The notes beneath the pieces are model-generated. The model had not been told where the DNA came from. It saw only the letters and a program-made list of their open reading frames with translations, and made no database searches. DNA of 64,000 bases. Origin: Dermanyssus gallinae. Its lineage: Eukaryota > Arthropoda > Arachnida > Mesostigmata > Dermanyssidae. A program made the position numbers and the translations under genes. Positions within the stretch are counted from its first letter, which is position 1; every line of letters begins with the position of its first letter. The stretch covers positions 480,001 to 544,000 of the forward strand of contig QVRM01000313.1 of assembly GCA_003439945.1 (NCBI GenBank), in the 5' to 3' direction. Below are positions 1 to 13,370 of this stretch, piece by piece.

Positions 1-3000
1 CGCTAGTCGCTTACTGCGAATACTATTATGGCGGCGAAAGACTCTAATCAAAGCTTTGTCATTGATTTGTCTTGTTGTCTATGCTCTAGCGCTGACTAAA
101 CGTGAGCGCAGATAACCTAGCGTCAAGTCCAGCGCGTGGCACAACGTGGCAAAAGTAGAAGGCTAAGAGATATGTGAGCTTCCGTGCGCACAGCAGAACG
201 CTCGGTACATATAGTTGTTAGACTACGAGCCTTTTACCACGGCCAGTTACGCCACAAATCGTCTATTCGATACAACAATATTTTTGCTTCGTCTACTGTT
301 CCCTAGTTGGCTTGTCAGAAGGTGTCAAGAAGGTGGTGACTAAAACTAACTGTGATCGCAGCCGTGATCAACACGTATAGGGAACTTTTAAAAACGTTGC
401 TTTAAATAGAAGTTGCTTCGGAAATAAAGGCGCAACTCTCCCTCTCTTCCTCGTCCATAGTTTGTCGAGGCGACACAGAGAGAGAGAGAGAGACATGGGC
501 ACGAGCTTGAAATCGTCGGTCGTACTTTTGTTAAGTTTTGTCGTAGGCGCACGTTGTCCACGATGGTGACATAGAGGAGATCGCTGACCTTGATGTAATT
601 GAAAGAACGACGGCCACATTGTTAGCAATAGCGAGAACGGCCGTTTACACGGACATATTCTCACTTGGAAACACACCGACGGCACATACGGACTGAAAGG
701 CTATATGTGTTTGTAGGCATACACAGACACATATACGAACACATACTACTATTTCTATACATTTCGTTTATTCGAAAACACGTGATGGTCAATAGAAGCA
801 GCTGTTTCTGTTCTAATCAAAACTTTTTGCTTCAAGAAGCACCTTTCTGCTTGAAAGATAACATCGTAAGAACGGCGGCAGTGGCGGCCAAACACGACAC
901 GGTCTCTCCGTCTCCGCATGGCCTTCCCTTGTCCAGCCTCGTTACGCCTCGTTCAGCTTGCTCTTGCTTATTCGTCGGACCGCAACTAGAACAAAAGTAA
1001 AAGGTGAACGACAAACTCTGCTGCGTCTGCTGCTGCTGCTACTACTGTTATAGCCTTTGATTGCAACGTCGCCACTCGCCGCCAAAGACATAACGAGATG
1101 AAGGGGCCCTTTCGTGATCATCCTCCAAGTACCACCCCCCAAACTCACTCGTCCACCACCTCCCTATTACCACCGCCGCCCTTGGGGAAAAGCTAGCTCG
1201 CCGCTGCCCGGGGCTGCTGGAAGGTTGTCAGCAACTATTTACTACTACTACTACTACTTCAAGCACACAGGAAAGCAAGTGAGAAATAGAGAGACAAAGA
1301 AAGTGGGAGCGAGCAAGCCGGAGAGAGAGATTATTTGTCCAAGACTTTCTCCTCTTTCACTACCCCGACTCCCTGAGGCAGTGCGACACGGCGACAGTTT
1401 GTGACAAAGCGGTCAAAGACAAACAGAAGAACGTTGTCCGCGGCAGCACACCAGTCGTATGTTCTAACTATATATATATACTTTTTTTTAATATAATGTA
1501 AAAGTGAAGTAGAACAATCACCCTATGTAAATAGGAGATATGCATAAAGTCATTCATTTACGTCTACAGTCTCTGGGGAAATGTAATTTGCGCTCATTTA
1601 ATTTTTTCAAGGGCGAGCGTATCGTCTAGCGTTATTTTGACCCATTATAAATGAACCAATTAAGCTTTGTGTTGCCCGCCTAACCAGTAGCTTTTTTAGA
1701 ACAGTATCTATCTCTACCACCGTCTTCTTTAACAGAATATCTATATCATCAAGTCGTTTTTAAGGTCGGCTCAGTTGCGTGGTGCCATTACGAACTGACT
1801 GTGAACTCAGTGCTGAAATGTTCGCTAGGGTTTTCTTTTCCGTGGAAATGGTATATCTTAATCGGAAATTCTTTCTGAATCTCTCGGAGTTAGATTCGAT
1901 CGACGTACGAAAGGCTCTTGCTCCCTTAAGCCTTTCTCACGTTGACTGTTGTTGAATGCCTCAGACATACCTCCGAGTCCCTTTTAGTCTATTGCTTTTG
2001 ACTCCCGTGTTGTAGAAGCCTAGTGATTACTAGCAAAAATGCAACTCCACTTCTAGGCGGAGAAGCTATTGCAGAAAGTTGCAGAAATCGTGAATCGTTG
2101 CGCTAGGACTGTTGTAGAATGAATATGATTTACCGGCGCCACGACGCCAGCTATATCAAGTCAAAGGCGTTGTTTGTTTGTTTTTTGAGAGCGTTTGAAT
2201 TTCAGTTGCATGAAGGGATCTCATCTTCGTCGTTTTGCTGACTTATTTTTTAAACTAAGTAGTGTCTTGTTAAATTCACATAGTGAGTAAACGTCGGCTT
2301 GTTTGCCTAGTTTACTCAATATGTGATCTTAAAGAGTGAACGTAACAATTTATTTACACTAGCAAAAGTGGAGTGCTTTCCTCCGATGAATCAAACACTG
2401 TTAGGCTTTTTAATAAACACCTATCGATTTTGAGCTGGAGAGAACTTTGCTCGTCTACGGTACATATGTTCACCATTTTTCTAAGTCTTGTTCTTTTACT
2501 CGCATCTATCCATTCCTCAAGTTTTCCATCAATCTGTTTTTACAAACGCTTTCTGATTCTTACTTGGAATAATCGGTTTTCCTGTAGCTTAGTCCAAATT
2601 CGCCGACTGGTTTGTAATCCGTCTGGTTACGTCTTTTATCTTTCCATGAGCATTTTGGTGTTTTAAAGACATTCTGTAAGAAGCTGTCGTCTCTGTGTAA
2701 GTCTTGGAAATGTGCTTTAGAGTGCTATCTCTTCCCACTTGCCCGTTCGAGTTGGCATCAGCGTGCGGTGACCAATTTATTAGAGTCAGAGGCAGCATGG
2801 AATATGAGTGCGCTCCGCTACTGGTCATGAGACCCATCCGACGCAAATGCGCCTAAACATGATTAGTTTGCTTGCTGTTGACAGATTGCTGAATCTAGGT
2901 GGTTACAAACATTGTTTGCCCATTTGGTTGGTGTACCCTGCTTGTAGGCTGCATTTTTTTTCTGGAACATGGTCTCGTGCCTTGGCGATTTAATTTGTGT

Positions 3001-3350
3001 TATGCCCTCTAGCAGATTTCCTATGCTTATTCTATAGTAACTCGTTTTTTAATAAACCCTTCCTTTTTGAATGTCTCAAAAAAGGCTACTGACCGCTTTT
3101 TAGTTTCCGCTTAAAAATGTTCGCCTAAAATGCTTAGCTCTCCCATCTCAACCCTAACAGGCTGCCCTAATCCTGCTGACATTTTTCCTTGACGGTCATG
3201 GTCATAATATCGTATTCCACAATGTATACGTTATTAACAGCGACGTGGTCATAAGATCTGTAGGTCTCGTTTGCCTCCTTAGTTTGAGGTCGGTCGTTTG
3301 TTCAGACATACAGTAAATATATGTTCTACGTGTTTTTTTTCTAATGTAGA
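1..3350. other. Unassigned non-coding DNA
   Basis: No gene recognised. Open frames are short, overlap on both strands and carry no family motif. There is a (GA)n run near 477-495, a GC-richer patch at about 870-1440 with CTG/CTA trinucleotide runs near 1020-1045 and 1240-1260, and a short TA tract near 1470. The GC-rich patch could be regulatory or 5'-UTR DNA, but nothing decides this. Confidence 0.5.
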
Positions 3351-3358
3351 ATCATTAT

Positions 3359-3640
3359 TTAGACGTCGACGTAATTTCCACCAATTTCTACACATTTACT
3401 GAGGCGAGTTTTTTACAGTTTTTCCACCTCGGCGGCTTCATGCATGGATTCACACGAGTCTCATGTTTGCGTGAATTGTCTTTATATTTCTTTATTTTCA
3501 AGAAGAGGAGTAAATTGCACAATGCCAAATCAGATGAATAAGCTGCATGTTTACTCAACCTGACTCCAGTGTTGGGTGTGGGTAACGTGCTGTCATGGTG
3601 AAGGAGCCATCATCTAAATTACGCTTTGAAACACTTCCTG
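3359..3640 (-). pseudogene. Mariner-type transposase C-terminal remnant
   Basis: Read on the minus strand, this stretch keeps the tail of a mariner-like transposase (cut-and-paste DDE/D enzyme). An HDS motif at 3589-3597 stands where the second catalytic Asp (HDN) is expected. About 35 codons later comes YSSDLALCNLLLF, a decayed form of the YSPDLAPCDFFLF block with the third Asp replaced by Asn, followed by an LKIKKYKD-like stretch. The frame ends with CVEIGGNYVDV and a stop at 3359-3361, matching the usual mariner C-terminus. The N-terminal half and the inverted repeats are not visible. It is clearly old and inactive. It differs from mariners A and B elsewhere in the window. Confidence 0.6.
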
Positions 3641-3729
3641 GTGAGCGCAGCAAAACGTTTTTATAGACTTTTCCCATGAAATTCAATCATCCATTGTCGA
3701 ATTTTATCAGAAATTATCGAGGCAAATTC

Positions 3730-5375
3730 GCCTCTTTCTATATATATATACACATAAAAATGCTATGTCTAGATCGGACCAGAGTGTGCTATTTCGCCAC
3801 CGTAGCATTCGCGTTAAGTTAGCGAGTGGTTGCCTCTACTAGTACCAATGGCTTCCCGGCCATGTCTTGTTTCTTTTCTGCATTACTCAATGGACGTGTG
3901 AGTGTAAGTGTAAGCGTGTTGAGACCCGCCGTATATAAGAGCACTAGTATTGACAAGGCTCTCTGACCCCCTTCTCTAACGTTATCCCCTGACATCAACC
4001 GGTTGTGTGGCCAACCGTCGAAGGTCCTTTTCCTCCGAGGAAATGGGAAAGGCAGAGCGGACATGGAAGAGCTCTCTTGGATACGCAAGACAGGAGTAAG
4101 AAAAGGTCCTCTGATGTTGGAGATCTTGTATTTGACCATCATCCGCCTACTCTGTTTTGCTCTCTCTCTCTATCTGTCTCTCTCTGGATCGTTGAAGGTT
4201 AGTTTCCTTCTGGGGTCGGCTGGTTCGCGGCAGACGGACCGGAGTTCCTTCTGACCACCGGGAAATGCATCTCATCGTGACTGTCAGATAGAGAGAAAGA
4301 GAGAGAGAGAGAGAGGCAGCATACCGGGGAGAATCCGGTATATCTTAGAGAGCTCAGCGGTGCCTCAGTCAGCGCTTCTCGACAAGCTGCCGGCAGGGAC
4401 CGGGGGACAGATGGAACACGGGGGCAGGTCTGTCTGGGAAGCAAGAGAGCGAACGTCTCGAAACTCATCACAGGGATTGCATTCATTGACGGAGTGAGCC
4501 GATCCCGCCGTGGCAGCAGCAGCGTGGGCACATCAGATCCTCTTCTACGCGGAACCCCCCCCCCCCGCGGGCAGCTCTCAGCCGCAGCGGTGAGCTACTT
4601 CTGCCGGATATAGGCAAGAGGCCAGCAAAAGGGTACAGCTAATGGAATCTCGAAAGACGTTCATTGCCACATACAAAAAGGATCATCGTTCAGGCTACGT
4701 AAGTCTCCGGATCATCGCCGTCATAAGCATTATCGGCCGACCGGAGCAGCTAGAGCGACCCGAGCACCCCCCTATCGCTATAGCATAGTGGCGTGTCGTC
4801 TTCGATGGGACCCGAAATCAACAGCATAATTCAAAAAGATATATTTCTCGTTGTACCGTTCTCTATGGTCTTTTCGCTCTCATTCTCTCTCTCTCTCTCT
4901 CTCTCTTTTGCTTCGCACAACTAAATGTGTAATGAAAATGATAAAAATGTTGTATTGAGAAGTGCGCTTACTAAAGCAAATAACATATGCAAAAACACAT
5001 ATATATTTGATTAAAGCACATAGAGTGAGTGTATGTGCACACTACAACTTGTTAAACAATTAATAAAGCGGAGTGTGCCTAGTTATAATAATGAAAGTAG
5101 AATTACTAATTTTTCCTGTTGCTTATGTTGCAAAAAGCGAGATCAATACCTTAAAATGTTGCTTTTATACTCATAATTCAGCCACTCGGAGAAATCCGCA
5201 TTAAAATAATTTTGGTAGTAAGTAAATTGTGGTACGATTCGCGGCTGCAAAGTTTGTGTTAATGGTTTATCTATAGACATGTTGGAGTTAAGCCGTTATT
5301 GATTTAAGCATGCAGCTAGTATTTTGACCTTATCAAACGAATCACTCGTGTTACTCTTGGGATCACTTGAAAACG

Positions 5376-5453
<78 letters not shown>

Positions 5454-5600
5454 ACTGCTTGGAATAGCATCCACCAGACATTATTCGTTAGCCCATTATG
5501 TAACGGTTGCACAGGTTTTTTTTGTTGAAAATTTGCGAATATGCGCCAAATGAACTGCTTATGAGAAAAACGAAACCATTTAACTAAAACAAACTAGCGC
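3730..5600. other. Unassigned DNA with purine/pyrimidine tracts
   Basis: No gene recognised. The stretch holds several CT/GA runs (about 4158-4190, 4286-4314, 4880-4906), a C/G homopolymer run near 4555-4568 and a long ATT tract (separate entry). Open frames here are driven by the simple repeats. Confidence 0.5.
5376..5451. repeat. (ATT)n microsatellite
   Basis: About 75 bp of perfect ATT trinucleotide repeat, roughly 25 units. Confidence 0.97.
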
Positions 5601-5605
5601 AAGCT

Positions 5606-6058
5606 AGCTAAGAGGTTACGCATGGAGGGAGGCGACGAACTTGTTCGACGCTGTTTTGACACTCAAGACAGCCAAGGAAACGGCCAGGCGGGAGAGGTTT
5701 GAGCGGGTCTCTCGGGAGAGTGGTCGAGACGAGGAGCCGAGGGAGGGGGGAGGGGGTGGGGAGCAGCCAGGCCCTCATGGTCTCGACGCACCCTCACAGG
5801 ACGGATTACAAAATGGCATCCCCCTATCCAACCGCAGGTAGACATGCGGGATGATAGTCAGGGATAGAGCTGATTGAAGGAGAACGGCAGAGACGCCTCT
5901 CCCACGGTTTCGATGTAATGCCAAAGTAATACCGAGCCTGGGGGGGGGGTGGGGAGGAATCCGGGTTTAGTGGGTTTGCGAGTCTCACACTAGTCACGCA
6001 GGCTGCTAGTGGCGCATGTGCATCATGCATTACCGAAACCTCCCAGCTAAGAGGTTAC
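5606..6058 (+). mobile_element. 425-bp retroposed repeat, copy 1, with 14-bp TSD
   Basis: Positions 5620-6044 are almost identical to the core of 23348-23822; differences are a few substitutions and a G-run length. The copy is flanked by a perfect 14-bp direct repeat AGCTAAGAGGTTAC at 5606-5619 and 6045-6058, a target-site duplication. It starts about 32 bp further in than copy 2, so it is 5'-truncated, and it lacks the poly(A) tail seen in copy 2. Both features fit LINE-mediated retroposition. The first part (to 5841) is the end of an open frame, shared with copy 2, rich in Arg/Glu then Gly. The rest looks like a 3' UTR. The parent could be a LINE 3' end or a cellular mRNA; I do not recognise the protein. 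Confidence 0.88.
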
Positions 6059-7200
6059 ACCAGTGTACGTTTTCTCTGATCGTTCTATTACAAAATGCAT
6101 TGCTTACTAAGTGCATCGCGCTGAATCAATTCACAAATGCCGAAAAAGCTTTGAAATGCTTTGCACATAGACGCATACCTGTCCGTCGCATGCTCTAGCG
6201 TATTTATTGTCAGTTACCTCAGTCACTGGATCGTTTCGCTGGCCCTTCATACGAAGGTTAAACAGAGAGACACTTCACAAGTTTCAGAGCAAAGCCTTGC
6301 CAGAACTGTTGGTAGACGTTCCCGAAAGAGTTCGCTCGAAGGCGGCGTGGTTTTAATAAAACAATGGAGCGCCAGCACTGCATCGTCGCCGCGATTGCCC
6401 GACCTTTCAAGTCTCGACTTATTTTTTGGGGATTTACCTAACAAGTGTAATTCAGGAAACTCAGTTAATCTGCGTCACAATCCGGTCGCTAGGATATCAT
6501 CAGCTGCTGGGACCGTTTGGGAAACTGCTTAACACGTTTTAATGCAACATGCAACAAAACAGAATATCTGTAATAACCAGAAGAGTTTTTTCTAGCAGTT
6601 CTTGCCGTAGTAAACTGTTTAAAGTTATTCTGAGAGTAGTTGAGAGAGAGAGAGAGATAGTAACGTAAGTAATTCGTTGGATGAAGCAAGTTAGAAATGC
6701 TAACCGTGTGTATGCGCTCCTATACAACATGCCTACCAACAAAACTTAGTTATTTCACAATCATGAATCGTACTATTTTGTACCAATGATCCCGGTCAAA
6801 TGTGTGAGTGTAATGGCAACACATTTGATTACAATAAGGCGAAAACAAGCGTGACGAAATAAAAACTGTAGGTTACCTTCTATCTTTCAACTTCTATAAA
6901 TATTTTTTAAAGCATCAACTGAAAAATACGGTTTGCACACACGGACATTATTGCAAGAGACACGTCTGCAAATGTGGACTGGTAGTGTGAGGCTTCAACT
7001 CAATAAATTTAGTTATGTCCAATTACCCGCATTCAATTCGAAACTGCACAAGCCTACCTTCAAACGATCTCGCCAATGAGAGAAAACGGTTTTTCTTCTC
7101 ATTGGCGGTAGAATGTTCTTCGTAGTACGAGCAATACAGTCGTCACGTGACTTAATTATAAGCTGTAAGAGTTTTCCGAGTGTATCGTACTTAGCCCTAA
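6059..7200. other. Unassigned DNA
   Basis: No recognisable gene or repeat beyond a short GA tract near 6640-6658. The short open frames have no family motifs. Confidence 0.4.
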
Positions 7201-9500
7201 GTAGAGCCACACAATGAAAGCCTCATGGCGAAATATGGTATATTTAGACAAATACTTAGTCTCGCTCTGGTACTACTTGCAGAGATGGGCTGCGACTTTC
7301 CCAATTCTGAACATGTATGACTCAAAATTGCCGTGTACGATGAGGAGCTGAGTCATGCAGGACGTCGACTCGAAACCAAGCTGGTTCACCCAGACCCTGA
7401 TATCCGGGATCAGAGTTTTTAACTGCTACCCTGGCTCTCTGTCCTGGATAGAACCCCATTTGGCCTTACAATCGTCGAAGGTCATATTCCTTTCCCTCAC
7501 TTTCTCCTTTGCCAGGTCTTCCCACAAACGGGGTCGCTCAAGTACTTTCAAGTCCCAGGGGATTGTACTAGGCAGAAAGAGGACGACCGCTGTGCTGACT
7601 GTTCTATTGTGATAATCAAAGCGGCTACTCGTTGAGCTTTGTGCAACGTTGCCCTGTTGTTGTTTGTGGACAATGCGGTTGGTGGCCACACCGGGCTTAC
7701 AAAACAAACTGTGGAAGTCAGTTACCTGATATAATAAGGCGCCTTTTTAATCTGTGGGCAGCTGTTTGGCATTCGCCGGTCTATGCTGTGCGAGATTTTA
7801 GTAGTCTTCTGCTGGCAGACGCATGTGGGGTGTGCTTCGTGTAGTCCCTTATTCGGGTGCGTTCTAACAACCATCTAGAGTTAGTTTCGAGAGAGGGCAC
7901 GTTCATAGCCAAATAAAGAGGACCCCTCCATTGTATTTGGCACCAGTGTTAGGCCAGCCCCACTTATCCAGACAGCGACCTTCGCCAGGGCGTCGTTGGC
8001 TTTTAATTCTAGCTGTTGGGGTCAATGAGCCTGTCCGACCACTGCGAGACCGTCTGCAGTTCAGCGCTTTGGTCGAAAGGTCGTCTAAATGTAAGACTGT
8101 CATGGTATGCCAGGTTCCAAGAAATGCCCTAGAATTATGCCGTGCGGAACCTCCATTGTCATGTCAAACTCTGAACCTTTGCTTACTAAACGCCGGTGCT
8201 ACGTGGGCAAGAGGCCGTGCTTCTCTGCAACGCACCGTACGCGAGGCTCTACTATTCTGGCCAGCGCACTGACTAGGCACACTGATCTTTAGGAATTAAT
8301 CCCCTTGGGCATAAAGAAAATATCGAGTTTCTTCTAAGCCAGAGGCAGTATAACATTTGGGAACTCCTTAAAGAGTGTTTCCGTGGCTATGACCAGAATC
8401 GAGGCCTGGTGTCGTACCTGGTCTTCAATCTTTCCCCCGCAGCAAGTACCTCCACCAAAGTTATCTCTGGGATATAGTCCTTAGCCGCTCCCGCTTTAAA
8501 CAGTGCCCTGTCAAATGGAGAATATTGGGGGAAGATTATGTTAATTACCAGGAGACGTTTATCAGGCAGATTTGCGTTCTAATTCGCGGTCCGCTGTGTA
8601 TCATTTTATAGGGCAGTCCCATGGTTTTCCTATGGTTTACCTCTAACCCTGGTGAGAACTCTCTCCATCAGCGTTGCCTGGTCTCAGTTGTAGTTCTGCA
8701 CAGGCAAGCCCTGAGGCGCTTAAATTTAATATGTAGTTGTCTGACATAATCCGCATCCGTATTACTGCGTCTTAGTGGGGTCACTTTTCTCGTGGCCCAA
8801 ATGTAGCGTCTACGAGCTAACGCGATCTCTTCGTTTTACCAGTATTTGGATGAGGCTGGTCGGTAACGCATGGAAAGACCGCAGCCCTCGTACATCCCGC
8901 TGCAAACCTCTTGCAAAATGCTCTGCAAGTTTTAGGCGCCCTCTTGATTGCGGATTGCCAAGTCTATGTGCGCTTCCTACCGCGGTAGGAGGTAAAATGC
9001 GTACTCCTGTTAAGGACAGCCAAGTCCCTCACTGCTAGCCGTTCTAGCACCACTACGTATCTTCTGTTGGTGTTGGTTAACCTCCACGTAGTTTAAACAG
9101 CATCAAAATCGTCAATCGAAAATCTACGCTTCACAGCCAGCAGCTCCTAGCTGTCTTAACTGTAGACTGTAGCATGTCTTCAAAATGCGGTAGAAAATTC
9201 CGTTGGGTCTGCTATAGCGTGAGTAATCACGACCAATCGAGTTTATGTAAATTAATTAGACAGATGATGCCGCTCGTTGTACGGTAGCAGCTTAAATGTT
9301 TTTAATTATACAGGTATTTTTTCGGTTGTCCACCCATATTGATAGGTTTTGTTTAACGTTTGGCTCACTGATAATGGAGAAAGCCGCCACTCCTCTTCTT
9401 GTTGCTATCTCGTCTAGCATGTGGTTAGAGACACGACTTCTGTTAAGTCTACTTGAATGAATTAAGGTTGCGTCATTGAATTTTTGAGACATTTGGTCCG
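7200..9500 (-). pseudogene. R1-like non-LTR retrotransposon ORF2, decayed
   Basis: On the minus strand, scattered frames give the R1-type ORF2 order. Near 9490-9300 there is an endonuclease-like stretch with IISEP. Near 8870-8780 comes a linker NEEIALARRR, then MGLPYKM near 8640-8620. A VPHGIILG block (compare VPQGSVLGP) lies near 8150, and LHLDDL stands in for the YADD box near 8085. A thumb-like ALAKVAVWISGAGLTLVPN lies near 7980. At 7480-7300 the R1 C-terminus is clear: LIPDIRVW, then MTQLLIVHGNFESYMF with a single upstream stop. In R1 relatives this protein nicks the target and reverse-transcribes the element RNA. Many frameshifts and stops make it dead. Exact boundaries are uncertain. 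Confidence 0.75.
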
Positions 9501-10540
9501 TTTAGGCATTTGTCCGTTTTGAGACATTTGGCCCGTAGTCCAACGGCGGTAATGGTATAATTTTCGTTCGCAAGGATAGTTTAAACTTTCGTCGTCGTCC
9601 TCAACAGGTGTGCTAACTGTGTGTTCTGAACCGTGTAGGGCATTGGCCGTCGAAGATTGCAGGGTGTTGGGTCTGGAAGGACTGCAAGGGTTGACTTGAC
9701 GCGCGAGGACTGGGCGGAGACTCAGACCGCTCAGATGTGGCCTGGCCTCTGTCATTTTGCATTGGTCATTAAGATAGGCAGTGTAGTTGCGTGAGTTTCA
9801 ACTCCAGAGCTTTCGTTCATCCTTTTAAGGTGTGGTCCAGTTCGCTGCATTCGGCTACCACCAGCTCGGATGTGCAGGTCCGTGCCGGGTGCCTAGTTAT
9901 TTGGCATGTGGGCACGACAACCCACTCTGAAATTGGGCAGGACTGTTATCTGCCTTAGCGCTTACTCAACGTTATCTTGCGTCTTCCCTCAAGCAAGTCC
10001 CTTACTATAAGCCTGCGCAATGTAGACAAAGCAATGTTGACCTTGGTCGTAAGGGCTAACGATAACACAGAGGCACCCTCTGCGGCTTCTGCAACCGTGA
10101 GTCGCATATCGTCGCTAGTTAAGCGTTGAACCCCTCCATAACTTTACATTGTGCTCTGTCTACTGCACAGTCAACCATGCTACCGAGACACTTGAGTGTG
10201 TCAACGTAGGAGATATCCTTTTCGCATTAACAAGTAGTATCGAGGTACCTTCTTGTCTGTTGAGTTGTGACTTCTCTTCTGCTTTCTTTTTTGGGTGGCA
10301 GCAGCCTGGATATTGAGCCTTCCTGCGATGCATTCGAGGAGCTTACTGTCTGCCCTAACTTCCCCCTGGCTCGTAATTTATTAAAAATGTAGGACTCGTT
10401 TCGAAAAGCGCTTCTGATATTTCCTGGAGTTATACCGCGCTTGCGACTTCTCTCTCAATCATCTTGCCGTCGTTCTACTGCGTAGAGTCATTTGGCAAAT
10501 GGATCGAACCGCAATCAATTCAAACATTTATTCACCTTTG
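9500..10540 (-). other. Possible ORF1 traces of the R1-like element
   Basis: This lies upstream, on the minus strand, of the ORF2 remnant, where ORF1 would be expected. A Ser/Pro/Arg-rich frame (9755-9462) and a helical, Leu-rich frame near 10120-9960 can be read. I see no zinc knuckle or other diagnostic motif, so the assignment rests on position only. Confidence 0.25.
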
Positions 10541-10725
10541 CCAGGTAGTATAAACACAATATATATATCCCTTCACTGCATACAATAGCGGCTAAAATTG
10601 CACCAATAGGCATGGTCGTGTCACATTTGAGGTTGAGCCCACAAGACATCCGGTATATAAGTATATACTACACGGACTATATAGCTACAACCCAATTTTC
10701 TCCTAGGAAATAGACTAGAAAGTGC

Positions 10726-11770
10726 TCATCTCGAATATTTTAAGATGGGGTCAGTCAGGCTACCTAGGGAAGGGACCAGAGCACAGGAAGCGGCGTGATA
10801 TCTATCACAGTGTGCTTTGCATCTCGAGCACCTGCAATGATCATCTGGTTCGTGGAAGTCCCGCACGATACACAGTTTATGATGAAAGCCGTGTACGGCA
10901 TAGCGGGTTACGACATGACGGTTGTAACGATACGCCCCTCTCCATTCGTTACGTGTCATAGCTCCAGTTTCGAAAAATTTATCATCGATATCCGCGAACT
11001 TTATCTCCCAGCACTCGAGGTTGTCCTTGAAAGCCGTTGTCGCCGACAGATCAAAGCGGTGCCGCAGATCTTCAGTGAACAGCGGTGTGTCTGCTAGGAG
11101 ATATACTAAGCGGTTCCGGGTCGAGATGTGTAATCCCAGAGCCCTCTTGAGAAAGGAGGCCTTAACACGGTTAAGCTGTTCGAGGTTCTGCGCCGTGAGG
11201 TCCTCCCAAATGACACGTATCCCATACGACGCGATTGGGGCTATTTTGAGATCGAACAGTCTCAAGGCGGTTTCGAGTGACAACAGCTGCGGCGATTTTA
11301 TTGCCCATACAGCAGTCACTGCCTTCCTGCACCTCTCGGCAATGTGTGCGGTGAAGCTGCGTCCGTTATAAGAAAACAGTAGCCCCAGGTATGGAAACCT
11401 GTTTACGTACGCGAGCGGTACACTGGCGTATCGCAAGGTGTCAGTGCCACTGATCCTGCCGCCCCTCCTGAATTTCATTGCTTCTGTCTTTCTCTGGTTT
11501 ACCGTTAGACCCAAAGCATTTACAGCGACGTAAAGACGGGCTAAGGCTTGCTGTACCTGAAACCCGCTTGGACCATATATGACCAAGTCGTCCGCGTACA
11601 AGATAACTTTGACTAGATTTCTCGGGCCTCCTATTTGAGCGGGCAGGTCCTTCAGTAGGATAGAGAACAGGAGAGGGCTCAGGTTGTCACCCTGAGCTAG
11701 GCCTGTTGTCTGGGCGAAAGGTTCGAGTTCGGCGATACCATCCTCGATGGCCGCGCAGATGGCTCCTGCA
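10726..11770 (-). pseudogene. Retrotransposon RT motifs B and C, thumb and Cys/His tail
   Basis: Open from about 11770. TTGLAQGDNLSPLLFS is RT motif B, and YADDLVIYG (codons near 11598-11572) is the catalytic motif C. The thumb contains FPYLGL. The C-terminus has HCRCSRCKAHCDRYHAASC, a Cys/His cluster of the kind found at the end of many non-LTR ORF2 proteins. The stop is at 10726. All catalytic residues of motifs A to C are present across this and the preceding piece, so only the frameshifts obviously disable it. Clade placement needs a tree; I do not assign it. Confidence 0.92.
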
Positions 11771-13370
11771 GGATGGCCGCGAGAACGTTGAGCACTTTAA
11801 CTGGCACGCCAACCTCTGCCAAGGTGCGTAAGACCATGTCTCTAGGCGCTGAATCAAATGCTGCCTTGAAATCGACGAAGACTGCATACAGAGGGTTCAT
11901 CGCTATGGCTAACGCCCTCTTAACGTCCTCCATCAAAATCGTACAGGCGGTTTCTGTCGAGCGATCTCTGCGGAATCCATGCTGCTCGGTCGGGATGGCT
12001 CCTACGCCCTCCAGGTAGTCACACAGTCTCCATGTCAGCAGACAAGAGAGTAGCTTATAGCATACGCTTTTCTTCACGATGCCCCGCCAAGATGACGGCA
12101 GGGCCGGATCCCCCTTACCCTTAGGTATAACTAGCAGATTTGCATCCCTCCACTTTGCTGGGAGCGTGCCCGTCCGCAAGCATTCGTTGAATAGCGCGGA
12201 CCAGCAAGAAGCAAGAAAGAGTGCACATTTTAGATGCTCATTGCGTACTCTGTCGGGGCCGGAGGCTTTATTACTGCGGAGACTTCGAAGTCCTCGTAGG
12301 ACCTCCTCGACGGTGAACTCCTGCTGGAGGGAGTCCCGTAGCCATGTCGTCGATTCACCCCACACGGCGACTAGGCACCTCTTTGGCACCTCGCGAGGAA
12401 TGGTGTCCCGTGAAGCGAACATTTCCGAGAAGTGATGAATGAGGGCTGACGAGCTGATAGGGCAGGCCGCGGTGCTCCCTCGGTGGGCCAGCCATCTGTA
12501 GGGATGACGCTCTGCGTCGGCTATAAGGCGAGCCTCCAGCATATCCTGGTACTTCTTACGCTGCGTCGAGTATGTTTTCCTACAAATTGTTCTGAATATC
12601 GAGGCAAGCTGATGGTAACCCGGATTCGATTCCGCTAGGAACCTGAAGGTAATTTGGGCTCGGCGAGCAAGCCGACAGCTGTGGTCGAACCATGGCCTGT
12701 GCTTTTTGGAAAAAGAAACTGGCTGTATACTAGAGTGCAGCACTTCGAGTAGGCGCTGCGCATACACCTCCGTGTCTATCACGTCCGGCACAGGGAGAAC
12801 TTCATGAGCACGTTCTAGGAGCATATTCACATTGAGCCGGCGTGGGAGGGCAAGTCGCCTGGCCGTTCTCGTTGACGCTTCCTGAACCGTGAGGTCCACG
12901 GCCACTGGAACGTGGGCTCGAATGCATGCGCCTTCACGAAGCTTGCTATTTCCTCCCTGATACCTGATCACTTCTTTGGACACGTTGGTGGCGAACACGT
13001 CGATGACCGAGCTTCCGGAGTACCCCAAAAATGTTGGCGATAGCTTGGAATTGACTATCCAGCAGCCGTAATGTGCTAGGGTGTCTCGGAGAGCTATGGT
13101 GCGGCTCGAGTTCGGCTGATCAAGGCGGGCGTTGAAGTCACCAGCGACTATCAGGGGCGCACCGGCTAGGGGAGATACTGCTTCCAGACCGCTGACCAGC
13201 TTCTCTACCATAGTGAGTGTAGATTCCAAATCTGCGGGTCGGACATATGCTGCAACTACGGACATTGTCGGGCCTTGTAGGGCTATGACGTTATTCTCCG
13301 CTAGACACGTCGTGAAGTCGCCTAGCTTGTGATTGTAGAAAACGGAAGTACCCCCACTTGGCCGTCCTGG
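11697..13370 (-). pseudogene. Retrotransposon endonuclease C-term and RT fingers/palm
   Basis: Continues the endonuclease after the first frameshift. An open frame runs from about 13370; the first Met is at 13265. The block IVAGDFNARLD holds the catalytic Asp and Asn of the endonuclease, and VIDVFATN follows in the usual place. The RT begins with EVLRGLRSLRSNKASGPDRV, then NLLVIPKGKGDP, SWRGI, EQHGFRRDRST and AVFVDFKAAFDS, the last carrying the first catalytic Asp of motif A. The frame is lost at about 11770 after LNVLAAILQ, so the last ~25 residues before the stop are out-of-frame sequence. The next entry carries motifs B and C. Confidence 0.92.
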